A stretch of 64,000 bases of DNA from Brevibacterium limosum (GTDB taxonomy: Bacteria > Actinomycetota > Actinomycetes > Actinomycetales > Brevibacteriaceae). The stretch's first letter is position 1. Each line of letters opens with the position of its first letter. The position numbers and the translations under genes were made by a program. The stretch is from NCBI RefSeq assembly GCF_011617705.1, contig NZ_CP050154.1, forward strand, positions 3,968,001 through 4,032,000, in the 5' to 3' direction. Of this stretch, positions 53,875 to 62,562 are shown one piece after another. The notes beneath the pieces are model-generated. The model had not been told where the DNA came from. It worked only from the letters and a program-made list of their open reading frames with translations, and made no database searches.

Positions 53875-54204
53875 GTCCAACAAGAGTGTCGGATACGCCT
53901 CGGACCGCAAGGCACCAGTTGCCACCCTGTGGACGCAGCTGACGTCTCCACAGGGTGTCCGCGCACGAGTCCAATTCCATCCACAACCACTCGACACACG
54001 AGTGGCCCCATATGCCCTTCCTCGCCAGAACCACGTCGCCGGCCGGGCCCTGCGCGATTTTCGCGGGAAAGAAAAGTAGAAATCCCGAGCCGAAATCTAC
54101 ATTCTTCTCCCGCCGATTCCCATGCTCAGACCGACGAAGCATGCTCGGCCCACAGGCGCCGGTGCACGAGTGAGCAGCCGCCATCTCGGGCCGGCTCGCA
54201 CCCC
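53875..54204. other. 330-bp gene-free interval with a perfect dyad
   Basis: No convincing ORF. It contains CACCCTGTGGA / TCCACAGGGTG, a perfect 11-bp inverted repeat with a 13-base loop (53923-53957), plus hairpin repeat family 3 copy b (54053-54119). A promoter for the DUF559 gene must lie here, but none is clear. Confidence 0.6.
54053..54119. repeat. Hairpin repeat family 3, copy b
   Basis: GCGGGAAAGAAAAGTAGA on the left and TCTACATTCTTCTCCCGC on the right pair over most of their length. Copies a and b lie on either side of the DUF559 gene and are the only ones found in this window. Confidence 0.65.
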
Positions 54205-54906
54205 TTACTCCCCCGCTTGCTTTCGTGCACCCAGTGCCAGCCGCGCAATATCGCGCAGCACTTCGAGCTCCTCGCTGCCGTCGAGCAGCGCCCGCAGTTC
54301 GATGGCTGCCCGACTGAGCAGGCTGCGGTAGGCGCCGGCGACGTTGTCCGGCTCCCGGGTCAGCGGGTAGGACACACAGAGGGCGAACACGATCGCGCCG
54401 ACCGTGAACGCCACACTCGCCGAGGCGGTCCCGGCCACCCGTGCCTGCTTCGTCGCGTAGAACTCCGCCGGGTTGCCCGGCCCGCACAGCGCCAGGGCCG
54501 CCGAGCCGCCGTCGACGAGCGAGAGCACTGTCCCGACTCCGCGAGAGACGCGCAGCTCATGATCGGCTTCGACATTGCGCACGCACACTCGGTCCTCACC
54601 GACCCGGACCCACAGCTGCACGGATTCCCCGGTCATCGACCGCAGATGCTCGAGCACTGAATTGGTCGTGGCGATATTGCGCCGACCGGGGAAGGGCCCT
54701 AACCGCAGCAGTCCCGAGGAATCGCGGACGATGAACTTGTGCGCCCGCAGATCTGTCAGCAGCCGGTACGTCGTCGACTTCGAATAGCCGAGCCGGCGGC
54801 ACACCTCCGCAGCCGTCATCGGCGAGTCCTGGAGAACCGCAAGGATGGCCGCACTGCGGTCGATGACACCGATCTCCGGCAGTGGATTGTCAGCAGGAGC
54901 CTTCAT
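54205..54906 (-). CDS. IclR family regulator (Tct/CoA-transferase locus)
   Basis: 233 residues. IclR HTH (VIDRSAAILAVLQDSPMTAAEVCRRLGYSKSTTYRLL pattern) and a short effector domain. It is the last gene of the operon. A GTG at 54918 would form a GTGA overlap with tctA and is an equally good start. It is shorter than the 260-residue IclR proteins elsewhere in the window, lacking the N-terminal lead. Confidence 0.88.
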   Translation of the reverse strand: MKAPADNPLPEIGVIDRSAAILAVLQDSPMTAAEVCRRLGYSKSTTYRLLTDLRAHKFIVRDSSGLLRLGPFPGRRNIATTNSVLEHLRSMTGESVQLWVRVGEDRVCVRNVEADHELRVSRGVGTVLSLVDGGSAALALCGPGNPAEFYATKQARVAGTASASVAFTVGAIVFALCVSYPLTREPDNVAGAYRSLLSRAAIELRALLDGSEELEVLRDIARLALGARKQAGE

Positions 54907-54914
54907 ACTGCCGT

Positions 54915-56429
54915 TCACGACACCGCCACATCGGCCAGCAGCTTCCGCCGGGACACCCACCACCGGAAGATGATGGGCCCGATGATGCCCAGAACCATGA
55001 GAATGATGATCGACAGCGACACCGGCCTGGTGACCAGAGGCGCGAACGATCCGCCGGAGATCTGCAGCATGCGCCGGAAGTTGTCCTCGAGCAGCGGTAC
55101 GAGCACGAGCGCAAGGATCGCCGGAGCCAGCGGGATCCCGCCCTTCTCCATGAGGTAGCCGATGACTCCGAAGATGCCGAGCATCATCAACCCGAACAGG
55201 CTGAATTCGATGGCATAGGCGCCGATGACCACGAGCACGAGGATCGACGAGAAGAGGATCTCCTTGGGCATCTTCAGCAGCTTCACGAACACCCCGACCA
55301 GCGGCAGGTTGAGGATGATGAGAGCGATGTTGCCGATGTACATGCTCGCGATGATCGTCCAGATCAGACCGGTGTCGTCCCGGAAGATCAGCGGCCCGGG
55401 CTGCAGACCGTACATCGTGAACACGAACAGCAGCAGCGCCGTCGTCGCCGAACCCGGGATGCCGAGGCTGAACAGCGGGATCATGGCTCCGCCGACGCCG
55501 GCATTGTTCGCCGCCTCCGGACCAGCCACTCCTTCGATGGCGCCGTGGCCGAATTCGTCCTTCCGCTTCGAGATCCGCTTCTCCATGATGTAGGACATGA
55601 ACGAGGCCAGCGAGGGGCCGACGCCGGGCAGGATGCCGATGATGAAGCCGACCACCGAGCCGCGGGCCCACGGTCCGGCCGACCGCTGCCAGTCCTGCTT
55701 CGTCATCCACTTGTCGTCACCGAAGCTCTGGATCACATCCTTCGCCCCGCGTCCGAGCGCCAGGTTGCGGATCGCCTCGGGGATGGCGAAGAGCGCCATT
55801 GCGAAGATCGTGAAGTCGATCCCGTCGGAGAGCAGATCGACACCGAACGTCTGCCTGGGCAGTCCGGTCTGGAAGTCGAGACCGATGAGGCCCACGGCCA
55901 GGCCGATGAAGATCGACACAAGCGCCTTGGCTCGCGAGCCCGCCGACATCGTCGACGCGAGCAGCAGGGCCGTGGCCATGAGCAGGAAGTATTCGGTGGC
56001 ACCGAAGACGTTCGCAAGCTTGACGAGGACGGGCGAGAGGAACGTCAGTCCGATGATCGCCAGGGTGCCGGCGAGGAACGAACCGATCGCCGCGGTCGCC
56101 AGGGCCGCCTTGCCCCGACCTCGGCGGGCCATCTCGTAGCCCTCGATCGCTGTCACCGCGCTGGCCACCTCACCAGGGGTTTTGATGAGCGTGGCGGTGA
56201 TCGAACCGCCGTACATCGACCCGTAGTAGATTCCGCACAGCAGGATGAGGCCGTGGACCGGCTCCATGCCGAAGGAGACCGGGATGAGGATCGCGATCGC
56301 CGAGATCGGTCCGATTCCCGGCAGCACGCCGACGACGGTGCCCAACAGCACGCCGAGGAGGGCGAAGGCGAGGCTGACCGGCTCCAGCGCCGAGGCGAAG
56401 CCGCCTCCCAGATCGATGAGAGTATCCAT
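54915..56429 (-). CDS. tctA: Tripartite tricarboxylate transporter TctA, copy 2
   Basis: 504 residues, about 12 TM helices. GVLLGTVVGVLPGIGPISAIAIL, YGSMYGGSITATLIKTPGE and IIGILPGVGPSLASFMSYIMEK. It has the same domain plan as the aldarate-linked TctA but differs in sequence. It lies with tctB and tctC between an IclR gene and a CoA-transferase/HMG-CoA lyase pair. Confidence 0.93.
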   Translation of the reverse strand: MDTLIDLGGGFASALEPVSLAFALLGVLLGTVVGVLPGIGPISAIAILIPVSFGMEPVHGLILLCGIYYGSMYGGSITATLIKTPGEVASAVTAIEGYEMARRGRGKAALATAAIGSFLAGTLAIIGLTFLSPVLVKLANVFGATEYFLLMATALLLASTMSAGSRAKALVSIFIGLAVGLIGLDFQTGLPRQTFGVDLLSDGIDFTIFAMALFAIPEAIRNLALGRGAKDVIQSFGDDKWMTKQDWQRSAGPWARGSVVGFIIGILPGVGPSLASFMSYIMEKRISKRKDEFGHGAIEGVAGPEAANNAGVGGAMIPLFSLGIPGSATTALLLFVFTMYGLQPGPLIFRDDTGLIWTIIASMYIGNIALIILNLPLVGVFVKLLKMPKEILFSSILVLVVIGAYAIEFSLFGLMMLGIFGVIGYLMEKGGIPLAPAILALVLVPLLEDNFRRMLQISGGSFAPLVTRPVSLSIIILMVLGIIGPIIFRWWVSRRKLLADVAVS

Positions 56430-56438
56430 GTCCGCCCC

Positions 56439-56975
56439 CTATCCCAGGATCCCGACCGGCAGGTACACGGCGAGTCCGTAGACGAACGCCGCGTAGACCA
56501 CGACCGCGAAGACGACGGAGAAGATGAGGTTGCGGATCCACTTCTCACGCGCATAGATGCTCGTCAGCCCCATCAGGAACGCCGCCGTCGAGAGGAGGAA
56601 CCCGACCGGGATGAGAATCGCCAGATAGACGAAGAAGAGCGCGAACTGGAGGACGACCTTGCGCACCTGCGGCTCCGGCGGGGCCTCGAGGACGACCCCG
56701 CCGGCCCCCTCCTCACCGGGGGCGGCATCTGTCGACTCAATGGACCCGGAAGACCCGGACCCCGCTTCGGCGAGGGTGGCCTTCCGGTGCCGGAAGACGG
56801 CCTGGCCGGCGAGAAAGAGGCCGAGCACGATGAGTGCGATGCCGACGATGGCGGGGAAGGTGCGCGGGGTGACGATGTTCGCGGTCTCCTGAATGGAGAA
56901 CGTCGCGATGTAGTACACCGCGCCGATGACGGCGATGGCGACGCCGGTGATGAGGTCGGTGCGGTGAGCGGTCAT
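56439..56975 (-). CDS. tctB: Tripartite tricarboxylate transporter TctB, copy 2
   Basis: 178 residues, four TM segments, with an acidic and glycine-rich stretch (SSGSIESTDAAPGEEGAGGV) mid-protein. ATGA overlap with tctC. TctB subunits are poorly conserved; the call rests on size, topology and position between tctC and tctA. Confidence 0.87.
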   Translation of the reverse strand: MTAHRTDLITGVAIAVIGAVYYIATFSIQETANIVTPRTFPAIVGIALIVLGLFLAGQAVFRHRKATLAEAGSGSSGSIESTDAAPGEEGAGGVVLEAPPEPQVRKVVLQFALFFVYLAILIPVGFLLSTAAFLMGLTSIYAREKWIRNLIFSVVFAVVVYAAFVYGLAVYLPVGILG

Positions 56976-58036
56976 TTGCTGTTGCCCAGGTCGGTCTCCT
57001 TGACGCCTTCGGCAACCGTCTTCGCCGCCTCGTCGACGTAGGCCTGGGCGTCGTCACCGGTGTGGAACTCTGTGGCCCACTGGTTGTTCTTCAGGGTCTC
57101 CTGCCACGCATCGGACTTGCTCGCGTCCTCCAGCGCCTTGGCCCAGAAGTCCACGGCTTCCTCGGGCATCTCGGCGGGGCCGTAGACTCCGCGCCAGTTG
57201 CCCAGGGTCACGTCGTAGCCGGAGTCCGTCGCGGTGGGCACCTTGTCGAAGGGTGCTGCCAGCGGGTCTTGGGCGAAGGTGACGAGAGGTTCGATGTCAC
57301 CGGCTTCGATGACGGAGCGGAATTCGCTCATGCCGGCGATGGCGACCTTCGCATCCCCGTTGAGCATGGCGGTCGTCTGCTCTCCGCCGCCGTCGTAGTT
57401 GACAAAGTTGATATCGGCCGGGTCGACGCCGGCTTCCTTCGCGAACAGGGCGAACGGCAGAGTGTCGTCTCCGGCGGCCGCGACGGTGACCTTCTGCGGG
57501 TCGTCCTTGAGCGCCTTGACCAGGGCGTCGAGGTCCTTGAAGTCTCCGTCCTTCGGGGTCACGACCATGAAGTCCTCGACGTAGAGGGTCGCGATGAGAG
57601 TGGCGTCCTCGGGGCCGTATTCGCAGAGGTTGCGGGCCTTCATCGTCTGGCTGGCCAGGGAGGTGATGGCGATCTGATCGTCCTTGCCCTTCTCCTGCTG
57701 CATCATCGACGTCAGCCAGGAGCAGCCGGTGCCGCCGGGCTTGTTCTGCACGGGCAGCGGCGTGGAGACGATGTCGTCCTTCTGCAGCGCCTCGACGAGC
57801 GCGCGTGCCGTGGTGTCCCAGCCGGATCCGGGTTCGGCCGGGGCGGTGACCGTGACCGGCCCCTTCGGGTAGTCCCCGCCCTCGCCCGGGGGCTGCGCCT
57901 TGTTCCCACAGGCGGTGGCGACGAGGGCGACCGATGCGAGCGCGGCACCGATCGTCGCCGCGCGCTTGCGGGCGCGCTTCGTTGCCTCCCTCGCCGAGGC
58001 GGCCGTCCGTGTGCGTGTGATCGTCGTTGATCGCAT
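56972..58036 (-). CDS. tctC: Tripartite tricarboxylate transporter TctC lipoprotein, copy 2
   Basis: 354 residues. Twin basic lead and lipobox VALVATACGN (Cys ~44), then GSGWDTTARALVEALQ and GGTGCSWLTSMMQQ of the Bug/TctC fold. AAGGGGA precedes the ATG. It lies 119 bp after the CoA-transferase and leads tctB and tctA. The ligand is presumably the acid activated by that CoA-transferase. Confidence 0.9.
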   Translation of the reverse strand: MRSTTITRTRTAASAREATKRARKRAATIGAALASVALVATACGNKAQPPGEGGDYPKGPVTVTAPAEPGSGWDTTARALVEALQKDDIVSTPLPVQNKPGGTGCSWLTSMMQQEKGKDDQIAITSLASQTMKARNLCEYGPEDATLIATLYVEDFMVVTPKDGDFKDLDALVKALKDDPQKVTVAAAGDDTLPFALFAKEAGVDPADINFVNYDGGGEQTTAMLNGDAKVAIAGMSEFRSVIEAGDIEPLVTFAQDPLAAPFDKVPTATDSGYDVTLGNWRGVYGPAEMPEEAVDFWAKALEDASKSDAWQETLKNNQWATEFHTGDDAQAYVDEAAKTVAEGVKETDLGNSK

Positions 58037-58155
58037 GAGCTGTCCCCTTGTGTGTTCGGTTCTCGATAGTGGTCGGTGTGCTGGTGGTGGGTGCTTCGGT
58101 GCTGGGTGTTCTGGTGCTCACCGGTCCGCAGCCGGTGACGTCGGCGTTCGGGCCG

Positions 58156-59397
58156 TCAGTCAAGACGGTTCTCGTCGGGCTGAGGCCCGTCGACCGGTGG
58201 GCCTGTCGGCACTGCGGGGCCGTCCCGGTAGTGGCCGTTGTGCCGGCCCGGTTCGGGCACGTCGCTGCGCAGACCGAGCCGGCTCCCGTCGAAGGTCAGC
58301 GGCAGCAGCGGCACATCGACGCCGGCTCCACTCGGCAGCCTGGTGTGGGCGAGCGCTCCGGATGCGACGAGGTGCGGGTCGTCGGTGAGATCGGCCGGGG
58401 TGTTGACCGGAGCGACGGGCAGGCCGCGGCGGGTGCACTTGTCTTCGATCTCGGCCAGGCTCAGCTGGGACAGCGCCTCCTGGAGTTCGCGGTGGATGCG
58501 TTCGCGCTGGTCGACTCGTCCCTGGTTGGTCAGCATGTCCGGGTCGGCGGCGAGACCGGCCAGTCCGAATTCGTCGCAGAGGTCGCGCCACTGCCCGTCG
58601 GAGACGGCGGCGACGAAGACCTGGTTGTCATCGGCATCGCGGAAGATGTCGTAGACGGCCCATGTGGCCTGCCGGGTCGGCATCGGGCGGGGAGGTTCGC
58701 CGCTGATCTGGGCCTGCGCCATATGCGTGCCGACAAGGAACGCGTTGTTCTCGAACAGCGCGGAGTTGATGAGTTTGCCGCGGCCCGTGGTCTCGCGCAC
58801 CCGCAGTGCCGACTGGATGCCGATGACTCCGAACATTCCGCCCATGATGTCGTTGACGCTGGCGCCGGCGCGCAGCGGCTGGCCGGGTGGACCGGTCATA
58901 TACGCCAATCCCCCGAGCATCTGCACGACCTCGTCGAGAGCGGCCCGGTTCCCGTAGGGGCCGGAGAGGAAGCCCTTGAGCGAACAGTAGATGAGTCCGG
59001 GGTTGCGGGCGGCCAGTTCCTCGTATCCGAATCCGATCGATTCCATCTTCCCGACGCGGAAGTTCTCCAGCAGGACGTCGGCGGAATCGATGAGGTCGAG
59101 GACGCGGTCACGGTCGGCCGCCTCGGCGATATCGAGTTGGACGCTGTGCTTATTGCGGTTGAACGCGGGGAACAGTCCGGATCCGGACCCGGGCAGGTAG
59201 CGGGTCTTGTCGCCTGCTCCACGGGGTTCGACCTTGATGACCTCGGCGCCGAGGTCGGCGAGGATCATCCCGCAGCTGGGGCCCATGACCATATGGGAGA
59301 ACTCGATGACGCGGATGCCTTCGAGCGGCAGCGGTTCGGCGGTCGGCTGGGTTTGGATCGTGTCCGCAGACGCGGTGCGGGTCGCCTCGGTGCTCAT
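58156..59397 (-). CDS. Class III CoA-transferase (CaiB/BaiF family)
   Basis: 413 residues. N-terminal ADLGAEVIKVEPRGAGD and the catalytic Asp155 in RAALDEVVQM. The family moves CoA between carboxylic acids, usually from succinyl-CoA. It is 1 bp from the HMG-CoA-lyase-like gene and upstream of tctCBA, so it probably activates the imported dicarboxylic acid for C-C cleavage. Confidence 0.9.
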   Translation of the reverse strand: MSTEATRTASADTIQTQPTAEPLPLEGIRVIEFSHMVMGPSCGMILADLGAEVIKVEPRGAGDKTRYLPGSGSGLFPAFNRNKHSVQLDIAEAADRDRVLDLIDSADVLLENFRVGKMESIGFGYEELAARNPGLIYCSLKGFLSGPYGNRAALDEVVQMLGGLAYMTGPPGQPLRAGASVNDIMGGMFGVIGIQSALRVRETTGRGKLINSALFENNAFLVGTHMAQAQISGEPPRPMPTRQATWAVYDIFRDADDNQVFVAAVSDGQWRDLCDEFGLAGLAADPDMLTNQGRVDQRERIHRELQEALSQLSLAEIEDKCTRRGLPVAPVNTPADLTDDPHLVASGALAHTRLPSGAGVDVPLLPLTFDGSRLGLRSDVPEPGRHNGHYRDGPAVPTGPPVDGPQPDENRLD

Positions 59398-59398
59398 A

Positions 59399-60346
59399 TC
59401 AATCCCTCGCCGAGGCGGGGGCGAACCGGCCGTCGAAGACCGCGGGGGTGGCCGGAATGTCGGACAGGCTCGACGTCAGGTCGTGCCCGACGGCGGCGAT
59501 GAGGGGGTCGCGGACCTCGGTGAGGGCGTCGACGTCGACGCCGGTGGCCACACTTTCGCGGTGGAGGAGGTGGACGAGATCATCGGTGCCGATGTTGCCG
59601 GCCGCTCCCGGCGCGAAGGGGCAGCCGCCGAGTCCGCCCATGGCCGCGTCGAAGTGCGCGATGCCCAGATCGAGGGCGGCGATGACGTTGGCCATGCCGA
59701 AGTTATAGGTGTCGTGGAGGTGGAGGTTGACCGGCTTGTCCGGGAAAGCCTCGACGACCGCCGAGGTGTTGCGGCGCACCAATGATGGGTTGGCGTTGCC
59801 GATCGTGTCGGCCACCCCGACGCCGTGGGCACCGGCGTCGACGAAGGGACGGAGCACCTCGACGAGGTGGCCCGCCTCTGTGATCCCGTCGAAGGGGCAG
59901 ACGAAGCTCACGGCGGTCGTGATGTCGAAGCGCAGCCCCTGGTCACGGGCGAAGTTCGCGGCGTCCATCAGACGATCGGACGCCTCGGCGATGGAAGCGT
60001 CGGAGTTCGCCTTCGAGTGTCCTTCAGAGGCCGAGAGCACGAGTTTGATGTTCTTCGCCCCGGCATCGACGGCACGCTGGGCACCCTTGAGGTTGAAGAC
60101 GAGAGTATAGAACTCGACACCGTCGACCTCATGCGGAGCCAGCCGGCGCAGCAGCTCGTCGGTGTCGGCCATCTGCGGGACCTTCTTCGGGTTGACGAAG
60201 GACCCGACCTCGATGTGCTTGAGCCCTGAGATGATGAGCTTCTCTGCCAGCGCAACCTTGATATCGGTGGGCACGATCGTCTCTTCGATCTGCAGCCCGT
60301 CGCGCAGAGTGGTGTCGAGGATGTCGACGGAGGTGGGCCGGACCAT
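59399..60346 (-). CDS. Hydroxymethylglutaryl-CoA lyase
   Basis: 315 residues, TIM-barrel DRE family. DTTLRDGLQ (11-19), HLHDT (209-213), and the C-loop GLGGCPFAPGAAGN with catalytic Cys242. This signature is specific to HMG-CoA lyases and near relatives such as citramalyl-CoA lyase-like enzymes. Start codon ATG 46 bases below the palindrome at 60366. With the adjacent CoA-transferase and Tct transporter it suggests degradation of an externally supplied 3-hydroxy-3-methylglutarate-like acid, rather than leucine breakdown. Confidence 0.92.
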   Translation of the reverse strand: MVRPTSVDILDTTLRDGLQIEETIVPTDIKVALAEKLIISGLKHIEVGSFVNPKKVPQMADTDELLRRLAPHEVDGVEFYTLVFNLKGAQRAVDAGAKNIKLVLSASEGHSKANSDASIAEASDRLMDAANFARDQGLRFDITTAVSFVCPFDGITEAGHLVEVLRPFVDAGAHGVGVADTIGNANPSLVRRNTSAVVEAFPDKPVNLHLHDTYNFGMANVIAALDLGIAHFDAAMGGLGGCPFAPGAAGNIGTDDLVHLLHRESVATGVDVDALTEVRDPLIAAVGHDLTSSLSDIPATPAVFDGRFAPASARD

Positions 60347-60365
60347 GGGACTCCTTCACGCATGC

Positions 60366-60449
60366 TCCCGCTGAGCGGGAAACGATTCGTCGCCGCGCTC
60401 CAGTGTGCGGCGTCACTTTCGTTATACATGGCGCTCAGTGCACGGAACA
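60366..60449 (-). promoter_or_regulatory. Promoter and palindrome of HMG-CoA-lyase/Tct operon
   Basis: On the minus strand TGTTCC (60449-60444), 17-bp spacer, TATAAC (60426-60421). Downstream, between promoter and start codon, is the perfect palindrome TCCCGCTGAGCGGGA (60366-60380), a candidate IclR operator or leader hairpin. Confidence 0.5.
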
Positions 60450-60502
60450 GAGACTGTTCGGCATTTGAGAATGCAGCGTGAATTGCCTGTGCCTGGTCCC
60501 GT

Positions 60503-61063
60503 TTATCGGGAAGCCGAGGTAGCGGGCCGGTACGTCAGGATGGCGTGCCCGGCTTCGAGTTCGTCGCGACCGACGAGTTCGAGATCGACCACTTCGCTCA
60601 GCCCGGCGAAGAGATAGGGTCCGTGGCCGGCGATGCAGGGGTGGACGACGAATTCGAACTCGTCGATGAGACCGAGTTCGGCCAGTGCCAACGGCAACGT
60701 CACTCCTCCGACGGCGAGTCCTGTCACGGACTGTTCCTTGAGCTCGCGGACCGCGGTGTCGAGATCGCCGCGGATGAGTTCGGAGTTCCAGTCGACGCGG
60801 TCCAAGGTGCTCGAGACGACGTACTTGCGGGCCGGGTCGATGGCCGCGACGAATGGGTCGAGGTCCGCCTCCGGGGTCGTGTCACCGTCGGGTCGGCGCC
60901 AGGCGTCTTCCATCATCTGGTAGGTGACGCGGCCGAAGATCAGCCCGTCGGCACGCTTGAGATTGTCGGCATGGTGGCGGTGGAATTCGTCGCTGATGAC
61001 CCCCACGCGATGATCGCAGCAGCCGTCGACGGTGACGTTGATCGAGTACCTCAGCTCGCCCAT
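60503..61063 (-). CDS. Dihydrofolate reductase family protein, copy 2
   Basis: 186 residues. LRYSINVTVDGCCDHRVGVISDEF, GRVTYQMMEDAW, and VGGVTLPLALAELGLIDEFEFVVHP mark the RibD_C/DHFR-like family. The -10 TATTCT (61075-61070) lies 6 bases before the ATG, giving a leaderless message. It is unrelated in promoter to the HMG operon, which it precedes. TCCCG-TTTAT-CGGGA at its stop may help terminate it. Confidence 0.88.
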   Translation of the reverse strand: MGELRYSINVTVDGCCDHRVGVISDEFHRHHADNLKRADGLIFGRVTYQMMEDAWRRPDGDTTPEADLDPFVAAIDPARKYVVSSTLDRVDWNSELIRGDLDTAVRELKEQSVTGLAVGGVTLPLALAELGLIDEFEFVVHPCIAGHGPYLFAGLSEVVDLELVGRDELEAGHAILTYRPATSASR

Positions 61064-61111
61064 GGCATAAGAATAGACCTGGGCAGTCGCCGCCGGAAGA
61101 GGCCTGAGCGC

Positions 61112-62356
61112 TCAGTCCTCCTGGCCGCTCAGCCCCAGCCACGACAGCACTTCGTCAGTGTGCTCTCCCAGGTCGGGTCCGAGGTGGTCGATCGCGATCG
61201 ATTCGCCGCCGATGACCGGGGTGATTCCGGGGAAGGCGACGTCTTCGAGCACCTCCTCACCGGTGGAGACGTCGTGGTTCTGGATCATTCCGCGGGCAGC
61301 GAGCTGCTCATCGGCGACGAGGTCCTCGGCCGTGTAGATGGGCCCGGCCGGAACACCCACTTCTTCCAACGCCTCGACCACGACCTCAACCTCACGTTCG
61401 GCGCACCACTCACCGATCGCCTCGTCGAGTTCGTCCCGCCGCTGCCAACGGCCGGCGTTCGTCTGCAGGTCGCCATCCTCGGCGAGGTCGGGACGGTCGA
61501 TCGCCGTCATCAGCCGCGGGAAGATTCCGTCCCCGTTGCCGGCGATGACCACGGATTTCCCACCGGCGCAGAGGTAGCCGTTCGAAGGCGCGATGCCCTC
61601 CATCCGACCGCCGGTGCGGGTGCGGATCTCGCCGAAAGCGGAGTAGTCGGGGACGAGGGATTCCATCACGGAGAACATCGCCTCGTTGAGCGCGACGTCG
61701 ACGGTCCGCTCCGACAGCGGGCCCTTGCCTTCGAAGCTGTGTGCGGATCCGACGACCGCCTCGGCGGCTCCGGCGATCTTCTGCCGCTGTCGGTCGAAGA
61801 GCATCATCACAGCACCGAATGCCGCCTGCATTCCGGCGATGGAATCGCCGATCGAGATGCCCACACGCACGGGTGGGCGATCGGGGTCGCCGACGAGCTC
61901 GCGAAAGCCCGAATATCCTTCGGCCACAGCGGCGAACCCGGGTCGCGACGACATCGGCCCGGTCTGGCCGAACGCGGAGATGCGCACGAAGACGAGGTCG
62001 GGGTTGGCCTCTTCGAGGACGTCGGGGCCGAGCCCCCATTTCTCGAGTGTGCCGGGGCGGAAGTTCTCGAGCAGGATGTCGCTGCGGCGGACGAGTTCGA
62101 GCACGGCCTCGCGTCCCTCGTCGCTGCGCAGGTCGAGCACGACCGACTTCTTGTTGCGGTTGATCGTGCGGTAGAGCATCGACGTGTCGCCGGCCTTGAG
62201 CCGCCAGTTGCGCAGTTCGTCGCCGGTTCCGGGGCGTTCGACCTTGATCACCTCGGCACCGAAGTCCGCAAGCATCCGCCCGGCGGTGGGTGCGGCGATG
62301 TAATTGCCGAGTTCGAGGACTCGCACACCGGAAAGGGGAAGTCGGTGCGTGCTCAT
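61112..62356 (-). CDS. Class III CoA-transferase family protein lacking the usual Asp
   Basis: 414 residues. ADFGAEVIKVERPGTGDE, DILLENFRPGTLEKWG and SAFGQTGPMSSRPGFAAVAEGYSG. The catalytic Asp position in most family members (RPGFD) is Ala142 here, although a Gly/Ala variant subgroup is common. It is transcribed toward the HMG-CoA-lyase operon but separated by the DHFR-family gene. Activity and substrate are uncertain. Confidence 0.87.
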   Translation of the reverse strand: MSTHRLPLSGVRVLELGNYIAAPTAGRMLADFGAEVIKVERPGTGDELRNWRLKAGDTSMLYRTINRNKKSVVLDLRSDEGREAVLELVRRSDILLENFRPGTLEKWGLGPDVLEEANPDLVFVRISAFGQTGPMSSRPGFAAVAEGYSGFRELVGDPDRPPVRVGISIGDSIAGMQAAFGAVMMLFDRQRQKIAGAAEAVVGSAHSFEGKGPLSERTVDVALNEAMFSVMESLVPDYSAFGEIRTRTGGRMEGIAPSNGYLCAGGKSVVIAGNGDGIFPRLMTAIDRPDLAEDGDLQTNAGRWQRRDELDEAIGEWCAEREVEVVVEALEEVGVPAGPIYTAEDLVADEQLAARGMIQNHDVSTGEEVLEDVAFPGITPVIGGESIAIDHLGPDLGEHTDEVLSWLGLSGQED

Positions 62357-62525
62357 GACGATGCTCCTAGTCGTGCGTGGTTCGGTTCTCCCATGGTGCC
62401 AGGTGTCGGGGCGATCGGCGCGGATATCCGCCTCAGGGAATCTCGAATGAGTGGCATCGCATGCCCGTCAATGATCCCGTCGCTGTCCACCAGTTCAGTA
62501 CATCGCCGACTACCGGGCCAGGCCA

Positions 62526-62555
62526 TTGTCCACCAGAACCGAATCCCAGTAGCGT
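62526..62555 (+). promoter_or_regulatory. Leaderless promoter of the unknown end gene
   Basis: TTGTCC (62526-62531), 18-bp spacer, TAGCGT (62550-62555), then 7 bases to ATG 62563. A complete -35/-10 pair with the start codon at the expected transcription start. Confidence 0.6.
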
Positions 62556-62562
62556 AGAGCCC

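Noticed and set aside
54882-57041. 719-codon open frame opposite tctABC
   Set aside because: GC-rich shadow of the Tct genes on the other strand; product is Arg/Asp/His-rich with no domain pattern.
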